Shown here piece after piece: positions 1 through 5,303 of a stretch of DNA of 5,351 nt (position 1 is its first letter; the number at the start of each line of letters is the position of its first letter). This DNA comes from Cyanobacteria bacterium K_DeepCast_35m_m2_023 (lineage in GTDB: Bacteria > Cyanobacteriota > Cyanobacteriia > PCC-6307 > Cyanobiaceae): assembly GCA_016882345.1 (NCBI GenBank), contig VGQR01000159.1:1-5351 (forward strand), read 5' to 3'. A program made the position numbers and the translations under genes. The notes below the pieces were generated by a model. The model was given only the letters and a program-made list of their open reading frames with translations. It ran no database searches and had not been told where the DNA came from.

Positions 1-818
1 TCTTCGTCAATCCAGTCCCATTCCAGACGGACTAATGCTCCAGCACGTAAGAAGGTCATCAGCATGAACTTCACGCTTAAGACCACAAGAGTGTGCGCCG
101 ACCGCTTGTTTAAGTTGATTTGTTCTACTAGTTCGTGGACTTCTGACCAGGGAATGGTTGGATGATGCCGCTCATGCTTTGGTACTTGGTCCTTGCTCTG
201 CTTGGCGGCGGGATTCTGTCCCCTGTTCATCCATCCTTGATCAATGGCATAGTCAAAACACTGAGAAAGCACTTTTTGAACCCGATTTGCTTGGTCATAA
301 CTTCCACGTTCTTCGATCTGCTTCTTCATGTCCATGACTTTCTGCCGACCTCCGTTGTCCCATTCCATTTCGACTAGTGATGTGTTGCCATCAATTGCTG
401 ACAAGACTTGATTCTCCAGTTGTAACTTGTAGTTCTTGAGTGTGTGCTCTTTTAAGTGAGACTTGCTTTTTAGAAAAGCATCTATAGTGTCTATTAATGA
501 CAGGGAACTGGGTTCTGGTTGCTCCTTGCCAAATTGGCGAGGATCTCGATTCTCTTGTTTTTCCCAATGCTTGATCTCATTCCACTTTGTCAGCGCCTGA
601 CGAAGCGAGTACTGACCTAGTTTGCTGCCATAAACCCCGATCCTGACTGGGATCTGCTTCGTCATTCCGTCTATTTTCATTCTGTATCTACCCTCAAATG
701 ACTTGCCTCCCCCTTTGTGTACTGGTTCGATAATGATGTTCAAACCATCCCCACAACCAAACTGTTGCCGTTTCTCCTTTGGCGTCAAAGACTGAATTTG
801 CTTTTGTGTTAATGCCAT
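1..818 (-). CDS. P4-type tyrosine recombinase (integrase), C-terminus cut by window edge
   Basis: This is a site-specific recombinase that would integrate and excise the mobile element to which it belongs. I translated the minus strand from an ATG at 818; the frame stays open for 272 codons to the window edge. Residues about 3-96 match the DUF4102 arm-binding domain of P4-family integrases: an LTQKQIQSL start, a GDGLNIIIEP segment, then the KSFEGRYRMKIDG and IGVYG motifs. Residues about 105-205 fit the helical core-binding domain. The catalytic domain begins near 220, and FLRAGALVRLEWDWID (257-271) places the first catalytic Arg at R258. The usual Glu of the RxGE motif is Ala here. The remaining catalytic residues, including the nucleophilic Tyr, lie outside the window, so activity cannot be judged. 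A good ribosome site (GGGAGG, minus 825-830) sits about 6 bases before the ATG. The AlpA-like gene ends 15 bases upstream, so the two are probably co-transcribed. Confidence 0.93.
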   Translation of the reverse strand, partial: MALTQKQIQSLTPKEKRQQFGCGDGLNIIIEPVHKGGGKSFEGRYRMKIDGMTKQIPVRIGVYGSKLGQYSLRQALTKWNEIKHWEKQENRDPRQFGKEQPEPSSLSLIDTIDAFLKSKSHLKEHTLKNYKLQLENQVLSAIDGNTSLVEMEWDNGGRQKVMDMKKQIEERGSYDQANRVQKVLSQCFDYAIDQGWMNRGQNPAAKQSKDQVPKHERHHPTIPWSEVHELVEQINLNKRSAHTLVVLSVKFMLMTFLRAGALVRLEWDWIDE

Positions 819-833
819 TCTCTTCCTCCCTGC

Positions 834-1013
834 TCAACTCAGCGAGTTGATCCAGCACTGGATGTCCTTTAACAACCAGCGACGGCAGTTTCCACCAAGA
901 TTCAAGTTTCTCGGGAAATCACCAGTATTCATCTTCCTGTAGATCGTCGACTTCGATAACCGTGTAATGTCGACGACATCCCTCAGCGCCAAGAGGGCGA
1001 TTTCGCTGTTCAT
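834..1013 (-). CDS. AlpA-family excisionase / transcriptional regulator
   Basis: This is a 59-residue DNA-binding protein of the AlpA/MerR-like winged helix-turn-helix group. In P4-type elements such proteins act as excision factors or as regulators of the integrase gene. The family pattern is clear: LRDVVDITRLSKSTIYRKM (helix-turn-helix, about 10-28), then GDFPRNLNLGGNCRRWLLKDIQCWI (wing plus final helix, about 31-56). These correspond to the family's V-S-STIYR-FP-W-W positions. I chose the ATG at 1013; a TTG at 1028 would add five residues, and neither has a clear ribosome site. The gene lies directly upstream of the integrase on the same strand, with a 15-base gap, the usual arrangement of an integration module. 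A candidate promoter and an inverted repeat precede it, so it may regulate itself. Whether it works as excisionase or activator is inference. Confidence 0.88.
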   Translation of the reverse strand: MNSEIALLALRDVVDITRLSKSTIYRKMNTGDFPRNLNLGGNCRRWLLKDIQCWINSLS

Positions 1014-1047
1014 AGTATGTACTAGCAAGGTTTATAATCAGACTTCT

Positions 1048-1068
1048 GGGCGAATCGCTGATTTGCCC
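1048..1068. repeat. Inverted repeat (9-bp arms, 3-bp loop), candidate operator or leader hairpin
   Basis: GGGCGAATC (1048-1056) and GATTTGCCC (1060-1068) are inverted copies with one mismatch, separated by GCT. Read as plus-strand RNA, the mismatch is a G-U pair; read as minus-strand RNA, it is A-C. It lies about 35 bases upstream of the AlpA-like ATG and just downstream of the candidate promoter, where an autoregulatory operator or a leader hairpin would sit. There is no T-tract on either side, so it does not look like a terminator. Confidence 0.5.
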
Positions 1069-1083
1069 TTGATCCTTGCTGAT

Positions 1084-1112
1084 ACTATAGCACAAACTTC
1101 CGTCGAATACAA
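1084..1112 (-). promoter_or_regulatory. Candidate sigma70-type promoter for the alpA-int operon
   Basis: On the minus strand, TATAGT (1089-1084) matches five of six bases of the -10 consensus. TTGTAT (1112-1107) matches the TTG of the -35 consensus, with an ideal 17-base spacer (1106-1090). Transcription would start near 1077 and leave a leader of about 65 bases before the AlpA-like ATG. The leader contains the inverted repeat at 1048-1068. The -35 box is weak, so this remains a prediction. Confidence 0.4.
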
Positions 1113-1168
1113 CCTCTTGTGTATTGCCCTGGGTCTGTAAGTGCTGGCACTGTCTGACATTGTTCTTG

Positions 1169-1192
1169 TGGTGTTGGAAATGGTGTTGGAAT
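1169..1192. repeat. Tandem pair of a 12-bp repeat (TGGTGTTGGAAA/T)
   Basis: Two abutting copies, 1169-1180 and 1181-1192, are identical in 11 of 12 positions. Short direct repeats next to an integrase module are typical of recombinase arm sites or excisionase-binding sites, and the DUF4102 domain of the adjacent integrase is an arm-binding domain. The repeat itself is seen directly; the role is inferred. A chance or slippage origin is possible. Confidence 0.5.
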
Positions 1193-1311
1193 CCACTGCC
1201 ACAAGTGAGGGGAATGTGTCTCCCCGTGTCATCGCTGATCAGTTGGGGTCACATCTAAGGACTCCCTCTCCGTTGAATTCCATCGTGACCGAGACATCAG
1301 TCTGCGTTGCT

Positions 1312-2274
1312 CTATCGCTGCACTGCTGATTCAGGAGCGATGACGCGTCCTTGGACTGCCGCCATCAACCGCTGGGCAATTTCGGGCAACAGCTGGTCAT
1401 CGCGGGCACAGGTCGCGCCTTCGCTCATCACCACCAATAGGGTGGGTGCATGGCCCTCGGCTTCGATGTAGGCCGCGTCATGGCGAGCGCGGCTCATCCA
1501 GCCCGCCTTGCTCCACAGTTGGGCCCCGGAAGGCAAGCCTGCACCAAGAAACCCATCGATCTGGTTCTCGGGATCGGCGGCACGTTCGGCCCCATTGAGA
1601 CTGCGAGCCAGCACACTGCGCATCCGCCCGCAGGCTGGCGGTGACACCACCGCCGAAGCGATAACGCCGATCAACAGCCGGGCAACCCCGTCACTGCTGA
1701 GCCGATTGATGTTGGCGTTGTCCGCTCCATAGAAGATGCGCTCACGGCCATAGGGACCGTCGTCCCAAGTCTTTTGACAGGCGTTGGCACCCGCCAGTTC
1801 GGGCCAGTCCAACCCGGTCAGCCAGCGGTTGACCAACTGCCGTTGCTCGACCCAGGCCGCCATGGCGGCAGGCGCCAGCTCTGGCCCCCCCGTGGTGCCG
1901 CTGAGGCGGTCGAGCACATGTTCGGTGGCGTTGTTGCTCGAGTGCGCCACCATCTCTGACAAAGCCCGTCGCAGCTCGGGTTCCTCGCGCAGCAGATCCT
2001 CTTGCAGCCAGGCTTCAGCCGCCACCAAGTACACCAATTTGACCACGCTGGCCGGATAGCGCAGGACCTCTGAGCGCCAACGTGCCCCTTGGCACGGCAA
2101 GGTCCAGTAGGCCTGGGGGTCAAGCAGGGCAGCTCGCTCGAGCTGCGACTGGGGGTAGCGCACCCAGGTGATCGAGAGTTGGTCGGCCAGGCCAGGTCGC
2201 CCATCCTGCTCGAGCGCGCGCACCAGATCGACCAGACACTGGCCCATGGCCGGATCAGGGCTGTAGAACGCCAT
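1312..2274 (-). CDS. Class A beta-lactamase-fold serine hydrolase, no signal peptide
   Basis: A 320-residue protein of the penicillin-recognising serine hydrolase fold. Numbered from the ATG at 2274, the motifs are: SVVK at 76-79 (nucleophilic Ser plus Lys), SNN at 113-115 (the SxN motif), and KAG at 256-258 in place of KTG. NRLSSDGVARLL (about 190-201) matches the helix that follows the omega loop in class A enzymes. No ExxLN omega-loop motif with the deacylating Glu is visible, and there is no hydrophobic export signal. Antibiotic hydrolysis is therefore doubtful; a peptidase, esterase or murein-related role is equally possible. A TTG at 2319 would extend the protein by 15 residues but would overlap the divergent NlpC/P60 gene, so I prefer the ATG, which leaves a 20-base gap. 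The stop falls next to the low-GC junction, so the last few residues may have been altered by the insertion. The family is clear; the substrate is unknown. Confidence 0.82.
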   Translation of the reverse strand: MAFYSPDPAMGQCLVDLVRALEQDGRPGLADQLSITWVRYPQSQLERAALLDPQAYWTLPCQGARWRSEVLRYPASVVKLVYLVAAEAWLQEDLLREEPELRRALSEMVAHSSNNATEHVLDRLSGTTGGPELAPAAMAAWVEQRQLVNRWLTGLDWPELAGANACQKTWDDGPYGRERIFYGADNANINRLSSDGVARLLIGVIASAVVSPPACGRMRSVLARSLNGAERAADPENQIDGFLGAGLPSGAQLWSKAGWMSRARHDAAYIEAEGHAPTLLVVMSEGATCARDDQLLPEIAQRLMAAVQGRVIAPESAVQR

Positions 2275-2294
2275 CACTGCCGGCAGGTGTTTGG

Positions 2295-3029
2295 GTGAGA
2301 TTAGGGAGCTTGGCTGCAACCGAACTGCTGCAACCCGGCACGGTGTGGCAATTGCGAGCCCCGATCAACGGCTACAGCCGACCCCAAGGCTGGGGATTGG
2401 CGACCCAGGCGTGGCCTGGCCGACACCTCCGGGTGTTGGTCGCCGACCGTGGGGAGCAGCGACTGCGCGTCAGGCTGCTGGACGACGGTTACCCGTGTTG
2501 GTTGGAGCTGGGGGATCTGCTGGGCCAGGCCGTCGCGGCAGCCCCACCCCAGCCCCAGCTGCTCGATGCAGCAGCAATCGCAGCACGGCTGCCAGCGGTC
2601 ATGGCGTTTGGCGACGCGGCCCTGCAGCAGCAGAACCACTATCTCTGGGGAGGCAGCCTGGGCCCAAACTTCGACTGCTCGGGGCTGGTGCAACAGGCCT
2701 TTGCCAGCGCCGGCATCTGGATCCCCAGGGATGCCTACCTGCAGGAACGGTTCTGCCAGCCGGTCGCCGTGCGCCCCGGAGTGCTGCACGCCCTGCGGCC
2801 CGGCGATCTGATCTTCTTCGGGACACCCCAACGCTGCACCCACGTGGGCCTGCACCTGGGCGAGGGCCGTTACCTGCACAGTTCAGGCCGCGAGCATGGT
2901 CGCGACGGCCTGGCCATCGATGACCTGGCACCCCACAACACCGATCTGGTCGCCAGCCACTACCGCCAGCAGCTGCGTGGTGCCGGTCGCGTTGTGCGCT
3001 GTCACGATGGCAGCGCCCTGCCGGCCTAA
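2295..3029 (+). CDS. SH3b-NlpC/P60 peptidase (murein peptide endopeptidase type)
   Basis: A 244-residue cysteine peptidase. The N-terminal half (about 15-80) fits a bacterial SH3 domain; residues 95-237 form the NlpC/P60 domain. The catalytic residues are visible: FDCSGLV with C128, THVGLHLG with H183, and YLHSSG with H195. Length, order and the lack of a signal peptide resemble the characterised Anabaena variabilis and Nostoc punctiforme endopeptidases. Those cleave the gamma-D-glutamyl-diamino acid bond of cell-wall peptides and were proposed to act in murein recycling. The same activity here is inferred by similarity. The start is a GTG at 2295, with a weak AGG about 8 bases upstream; a TTG at 2310 would also be possible. 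The serine hydrolase diverges 20 bases away. The glycosyltransferase follows after 10 bases, so the two probably form an operon. Confidence 0.9.
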   Translation: MRLGSLAATELLQPGTVWQLRAPINGYSRPQGWGLATQAWPGRHLRVLVADRGEQRLRVRLLDDGYPCWLELGDLLGQAVAAAPPQPQLLDAAAIAARLPAVMAFGDAALQQQNHYLWGGSLGPNFDCSGLVQQAFASAGIWIPRDAYLQERFCQPVAVRPGVLHALRPGDLIFFGTPQRCTHVGLHLGEGRYLHSSGREHGRDGLAIDDLAPHNTDLVASHYRQQLRGAGRVVRCHDGSALPA

Positions 3030-3039
3030 TTTGGCGGCC

Positions 3040-4020
3040 ATGGCAACAGATCTGGACCTCTCGGTGGTGGTGCCGCTGTTCAACGAAGAGGCCAGCCTGG
3101 AGCCCCTTGTCGAGCAGTTGCTGAACGCCCTCAGACCGCTGGGCTTGGCGTTTGAGCTGGTGCTTGTGGACGATGGTTCCAGGGATGGCACAGCCGCAGG
3201 CCTGCAGCAGCTGTGCCAGCGGGTCCCCGAACTGCACGCGGTGCTGCTGCGGCGCAACTACGGCCAGACGGCGGCGATGGCGGCCGGTTTTGATTGCAGC
3301 CACGGCAGGGTGATCGTCACCCTCGATGGTGATCTGCAAAACGATCCCGCCGACATTCCGCTGCTGCTCGCCCGCCTGGCCGAGGGTTACGACCTGGTGA
3401 GCGGCTGGCGGCATCTGCGCCAGGATGCAGCGCTGAGCAGACTGTTGCCCAGCCGACTGGCCAACCGCCTGATCGCCGGGGTGACCGGCGTCAAGCTGCA
3501 CGATTACGGCTGCTCCCTCAAGGCCTATCGCCGAGAGGTGGTCGACGACCTCAACCTCTATGGGGAACTGCACCGGTTTCTACCGGCGCTGGCTTTCATC
3601 GAGGGCGCCCGCATTGCCGAAGTCAAAGTGCGTCACCACAAACGGCGCTTTGGCCGCAGCAACTACGGCATCGACCGCACCTTTCGCGTGCTGATGGACC
3701 TGCTGACGGTCTGGTTCATGAAACGGTTTCTGACCAGACCAATGCACGTCTTCGGTCTCGGCGGACTGGCGGCGATGGGCGTGGGCGGCCTGATCGTGCT
3801 CTGGCTCATCGGCGAAAAGCTGATGGGAGCCGAGATCGGCAACCGGCCCTTGCTGCTGATGGGTCTGCTCTGCTTCCTGACCGGTGTGCAGTTGTTCTGT
3901 TTCGGCTTGCTGGCTGAACTGCAGATGCGCACGTATCACGAAAGTCAAAACCGGCCGATCTATCGGGTTCGTCAGCAGATTCGGGGCTCTAACGAGGGCA
4001 TGCGTTGCGGGGCAGCCTGA
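3040..4020 (+). CDS. Family 2 polyprenyl-phosphate glycosyltransferase (GtrB/DPM1-like)
   Basis: A 326-residue membrane-bound glycosyltransferase that should move a sugar from a nucleotide donor onto a polyprenyl phosphate on the cytoplasmic face. The GT-A domain shows VVPLFNEE (10-17), VDDGSRDGT (43-51) and the metal-binding LDGDLQNDP (95-103). Further on is RRFGRSNYG (202-210), the conserved lipid-phosphate/donor-site segment of the DPM1/GtrB group. Two membrane helices follow (about 236-258 and 269-293) and a short basic tail. This layout matches Synechocystis GtrB, whose structure is known; the transferred sugar cannot be read from sequence. I start at the ATG at 3040, where the GT-A domain begins; the frame is open further upstream but lies inside the NlpC/P60 gene. 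GGCGG just before the ATG may be a weak ribosome site. The last 32 bases overlap the convergent HEAT-repeat gene. Confidence 0.92.
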   Translation: MATDLDLSVVVPLFNEEASLEPLVEQLLNALRPLGLAFELVLVDDGSRDGTAAGLQQLCQRVPELHAVLLRRNYGQTAAMAAGFDCSHGRVIVTLDGDLQNDPADIPLLLARLAEGYDLVSGWRHLRQDAALSRLLPSRLANRLIAGVTGVKLHDYGCSLKAYRREVVDDLNLYGELHRFLPALAFIEGARIAEVKVRHHKRRFGRSNYGIDRTFRVLMDLLTVWFMKRFLTRPMHVFGLGGLAAMGVGGLIVLWLIGEKLMGAEIGNRPLLLMGLLCFLTGVQLFCFGLLAELQMRTYHESQNRPIYRVRQQIRGSNEGMRCGAA

Positions 4021-4510
4021 GGGGGGCGCTGGGTCGCCCCTCAGACGCTGCTGCAGCCGAACGACCGCGAAACCGCAGCATCGCAGCGGCAGCCGCCTGA
4101 ACAACCTCGGGATGGGGATCGCGCAATCCCCGTTTCAGCAAGGGCAGCACCGCACGATTACCCCACTGGTCCAAGTGCTGCAGAGCCTCAACCCGCTGCA
4201 CAGGACTGGCGAGCAGCTGCCGGGCCAGAGCATTCAGCTGCTGTTGGCGACCGCGCCCTGCCCTGACCATTGGGGCCCGGGTTTGTCCCTCACGGAGCTG
4301 GGGCCATTCAGCTGCTGCCGTCGCTGCGGACGCCGCCATCGCGATGGAGGACACATCGATGGGCCCTGCTGGCGGTGTTGCCGCGATCAAAGCTGCGGCT
4401 GGCCTGCTCGCCAAGTCTTTGGCAGGTGGGGCACCCGTGGGACGGCGCCTGGCCAACAGCCAGACCATGGCAGCCAGGAACGGCAGAGCAACAGCAACGG
4501 ATGGGTTCAT
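3989..4510 (-). CDS. Membrane-anchored HEAT-repeat protein
   Basis: A 173-residue protein that I place in the HEAT/PBS-lyase-like repeat class. Residues 4-20 form one hydrophobic segment followed by RRR, a signal-anchor pattern with the rest of the chain expected in the cytoplasm. Residues 23-95 are rich in Ala, Pro and Gln and look disordered. Residues 102-149 carry about one and a half HEAT repeats: PVQRVEALQHLDQWG, then AVLPLLKRGLRDPHPEVVQAAAAAM, with the typical D-x-x-x-V-V turn. The tail is basic and Arg/Pro-rich. HEAT repeats bind proteins; in cyanobacteria related repeats occur in phycobilin lyases, but nothing here shows lyase activity. The ATG at 4510 was chosen because the hydrophobic segment follows at once; the frame is open further upstream but would run across psaI on the other strand. 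It diverges from psaI over 90 bases. The partner is unknown. Confidence 0.72.
   Translation of the reverse strand: MNPSVAVALPFLAAMVWLLARRRPTGAPPAKDLASRPAAALIAATPPAGPIDVSSIAMAASAATAAAEWPQLREGQTRAPMVRAGRGRQQQLNALARQLLASPVQRVEALQHLDQWGNRAVLPLLKRGLRDPHPEVVQAAAAAMLRFRGRSAAAASEGRPSAPLRLPRNACPR
4018..4043 (+). terminator. Stem-loop at the glycosyltransferase stop codon
   Basis: TGAGGGGGGCG (4018-4028) can pair with CGCCCCTCA (4035-4043), with two bulged Gs and a six-base loop. The stem starts on the stop codon itself. No T-run follows, so it is not a canonical intrinsic terminator; it could protect the mRNA end or slow polymerase. It lies inside the 3' coding part of the opposite HEAT-repeat gene. 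Confidence 0.35.
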
Positions 4511-4600
4511 GGATTGAACTTTTATGTCGCCACACCTGAGGGGTGGAAGCGGGCCAGAACAGGCTCCGTACAGTACGTCTGATTCCTGTTGGCCTGCGCC
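4511..4600. promoter_or_regulatory. Divergent intergenic region upstream of psaI and the HEAT-repeat gene
   Basis: These 90 bases should hold the psaI-psaL promoter. A perfect small palindrome, CGTAC-A-GTACG (4567-4577), includes TACAGT (4569-4574), a four-of-six match to a -10 box, about 26 bases before the psaI ATG. No good -35 box is seen 17 bases upstream. A weak stem CCACACC/GGGGTGG lies at 4530-4546. I found no pair of TTACA-type motifs of the RpaB (HLR1) kind that control photosystem genes in other cyanobacteria. The exact promoter position is therefore open. Confidence 0.35.
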
Positions 4601-4717
4601 ATGACTGGAGATTTTGCTGCCGCCTGGATGCCCACGGTGTTCATTCCCCTCGTGGGAATCCTCGGCCCGGCTGTGGCGATGGCCCTTCTGTTCAACGTGA
4701 TCGAAGCCCGCGACTGA
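4601..4717 (+). CDS. psaI: Photosystem I reaction centre subunit VIII (PsaI)
   Basis: A 38-residue single-helix subunit of photosystem I in the thylakoid membrane, located next to PsaL at the trimer interface. It reads [19 protein letters not shown], then [20 protein letters not shown] hydrophobic helix spans about 11-32, with the conserved W-P-x-x-x-P start and a charged FNVIEARD end. The length equals the usual 38-40 residues, so the gene is complete. It starts at the ATG at 4601; no Shine-Dalgarno sequence is seen, which is common in cyanobacteria. psaL follows after 37 bases on the same strand, so both are probably transcribed together and end at the terminator at 5274-5303. At this length it is easily missed by automatic gene calling. 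Confidence 0.95.
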   Translation: MTGDFAAAWMPTVFIPLVGILGPAVAMALLFNVIEARD

Positions 4718-4754
4718 GCGGTTCGCTTCCGTTTCAGCCCCTCCTCTGAACCCA

Positions 4755-5246
4755 ATGACCGTCACCCCTGTGGCAGACCCGACCGTCGGGAACCTGGCCA
4801 CCCCCGTCAACAGCAGCTATTTCACGCGGGCTTTTCTCAACGCGCTGCCGGCCTATCGCCCATCGCTGTCGCCCAACCGTCGCGGGCTTGAAGTGGGCAT
4901 GGCCCATGGCTTCTTCCTGTACGGGCCCTTCGCGATCACAGGCCCCCTGCGCGCCAGCGAATACGCCAGCACTGCGGGCCTGCTCGCCACCATTGGCCTG
5001 GTTTCGATTTTGACTGTGTGCCTATCGATCTATGGCACCGCCGGCACGGGCCCCAACGTGCAGCCCGCCGATGCCACGATCGATAATCCCCCTGCTGATC
5101 TGTTCACCAAAGCGGGTTGGGCCGAATTTGCCAGCGGCTTCTGGCTGGGTGGCTGCGGTGGTGCCGCGTTTGCCTGGTTCCTGGCCAGCACAGCTGTGGT
5201 CGCTCCCTTGGTGAAGATCGCCGGTGGCGTCTGGAGCGTCGGCTGA
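4755..5246 (+). CDS. psaL: Photosystem I reaction centre subunit XI (PsaL)
   Basis: A 163-residue thylakoid membrane protein that holds photosystem I monomers together in the cyanobacterial trimer and binds chlorophyll. The N-terminal cytoplasmic part ends with [20 protein letters not shown] (38-57), the family signature, containing E46 and H51 at positions that ligate chlorophyll in solved structures. Three membrane helices follow: about 49-64, 72-94 and 125-152. The lumenal/stromal loop with [20 protein letters not shown] lies between helices two and three. Length is normal for the family (about 150-165). The ATG at 4755 is the natural start; the upstream spacer has no clear ribosome site. 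It is the second gene of the psaI-psaL unit, and a strong terminator follows 27 bases after its stop. Confidence 0.97.
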   Translation: MTVTPVADPTVGNLATPVNSSYFTRAFLNALPAYRPSLSPNRRGLEVGMAHGFFLYGPFAITGPLRASEYASTAGLLATIGLVSILTVCLSIYGTAGTGPNVQPADATIDNPPADLFTKAGWAEFASGFWLGGCGGAAFAWFLASTAVVAPLVKIAGGVWSVG

Positions 5247-5273
5247 AGCGACGGGCATTACTCACAACCTCCC

Positions 5274-5303
5274 AAGCCCCGCCAATTGGCGGGGCTTTTT
5301 TTT
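5274..5303 (+). terminator. Rho-independent terminator of psaI-psaL
   Basis: A perfect 10-bp stem AAGCCCCGCC (5274-5283) / GGCGGGGCTT (5288-5297) with an AATT loop is followed by a run of eight Ts (5296-5303). The left arm is preceded by CCC rather than an A-run, so it works best for plus-strand transcripts. It closes the psaI-psaL unit. Confidence 0.95.

Larger units (their letters stand above)
1..1200 (-). mobile_element. End of an integrated genomic island or satellite (integration module)
   Basis: The integrase and AlpA-like genes, both pointing left, mark one end of an integrated element whose cargo should lie left of the window. G+C is lower here: 60-base rows I counted give 37-50% in the integrase, against 60% or more from 1321 onward. 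The right limit is uncertain and could lie anywhere from about 1090 to 1330; 1200 is only a midpoint. No tRNA gene or second copy of a direct repeat marks the boundary. Known candidates for this type of element in picocyanobacteria are tRNA-associated islands (tycheposons) and phage satellites; assignment to either is inference. Confidence 0.6.
1014..1311. other. Gene-poor junction between island and core genome
   Basis: These 298 bases separate the AlpA-like gene from the end of the serine hydrolase gene. No convincing gene is present. A 64-codon minus frame (1038-1232) and a 62-codon plus frame (1141-1329) have no ribosome site and no recognisable motif. I looked for a tRNA 3' half (T-loop GTTCRANNC with CCA-side pairing) on both strands and found none. 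The region holds the promoter candidate, the inverted repeat at 1048-1068, a second inverted repeat AATACA-8-TGTATT (1106-1125), a small palindrome AGTGC-TG-GCACT (1140-1151), and the tandem repeat at 1169-1192. The attachment site of the element, if it lies in this window, should be here. Confidence 0.55.

Noticed and set aside
162..377. 71-codon plus-strand frame with a hydrophobic N-terminus
   Set aside because: It lies wholly antisense to the integrase, whose domain pattern is clear. It has no ribosome site.
1209..1225. GGGGA-7-TCCCC inverted repeat as a terminator for the serine hydrolase
   Set aside because: Only five base pairs, a seven-base loop and no T-run on the minus strand.
1038..1232. 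64-codon minus-strand frame upstream of the AlpA-like gene
   Set aside because: No ribosome site and no recognisable motif. It runs through the inverted repeats and the candidate promoter.
2599..3573. Long minus-strand frame of 324 codons
   Set aside because: Antisense to the NlpC/P60 and glycosyltransferase genes, both with intact catalytic motifs. It is a high-GC shadow rich in Arg, Gly and Gln.
3580..4104. 174-codon minus-strand frame
   Set aside because: Antisense to the glycosyltransferase membrane region. It is a His/Gln-rich composition shadow with no motif.
3884..4582. 232-codon plus-strand frame across the HEAT-repeat gene
   Set aside because: Low-complexity translation in the wrong frame. 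The minus-strand frame shows a membrane anchor and HEAT repeats instead.
4511..4600. RpaB (HLR1) sites upstream of psaI
   Set aside because: No paired TTACA/TGTAA-type motifs with the required spacing are present.
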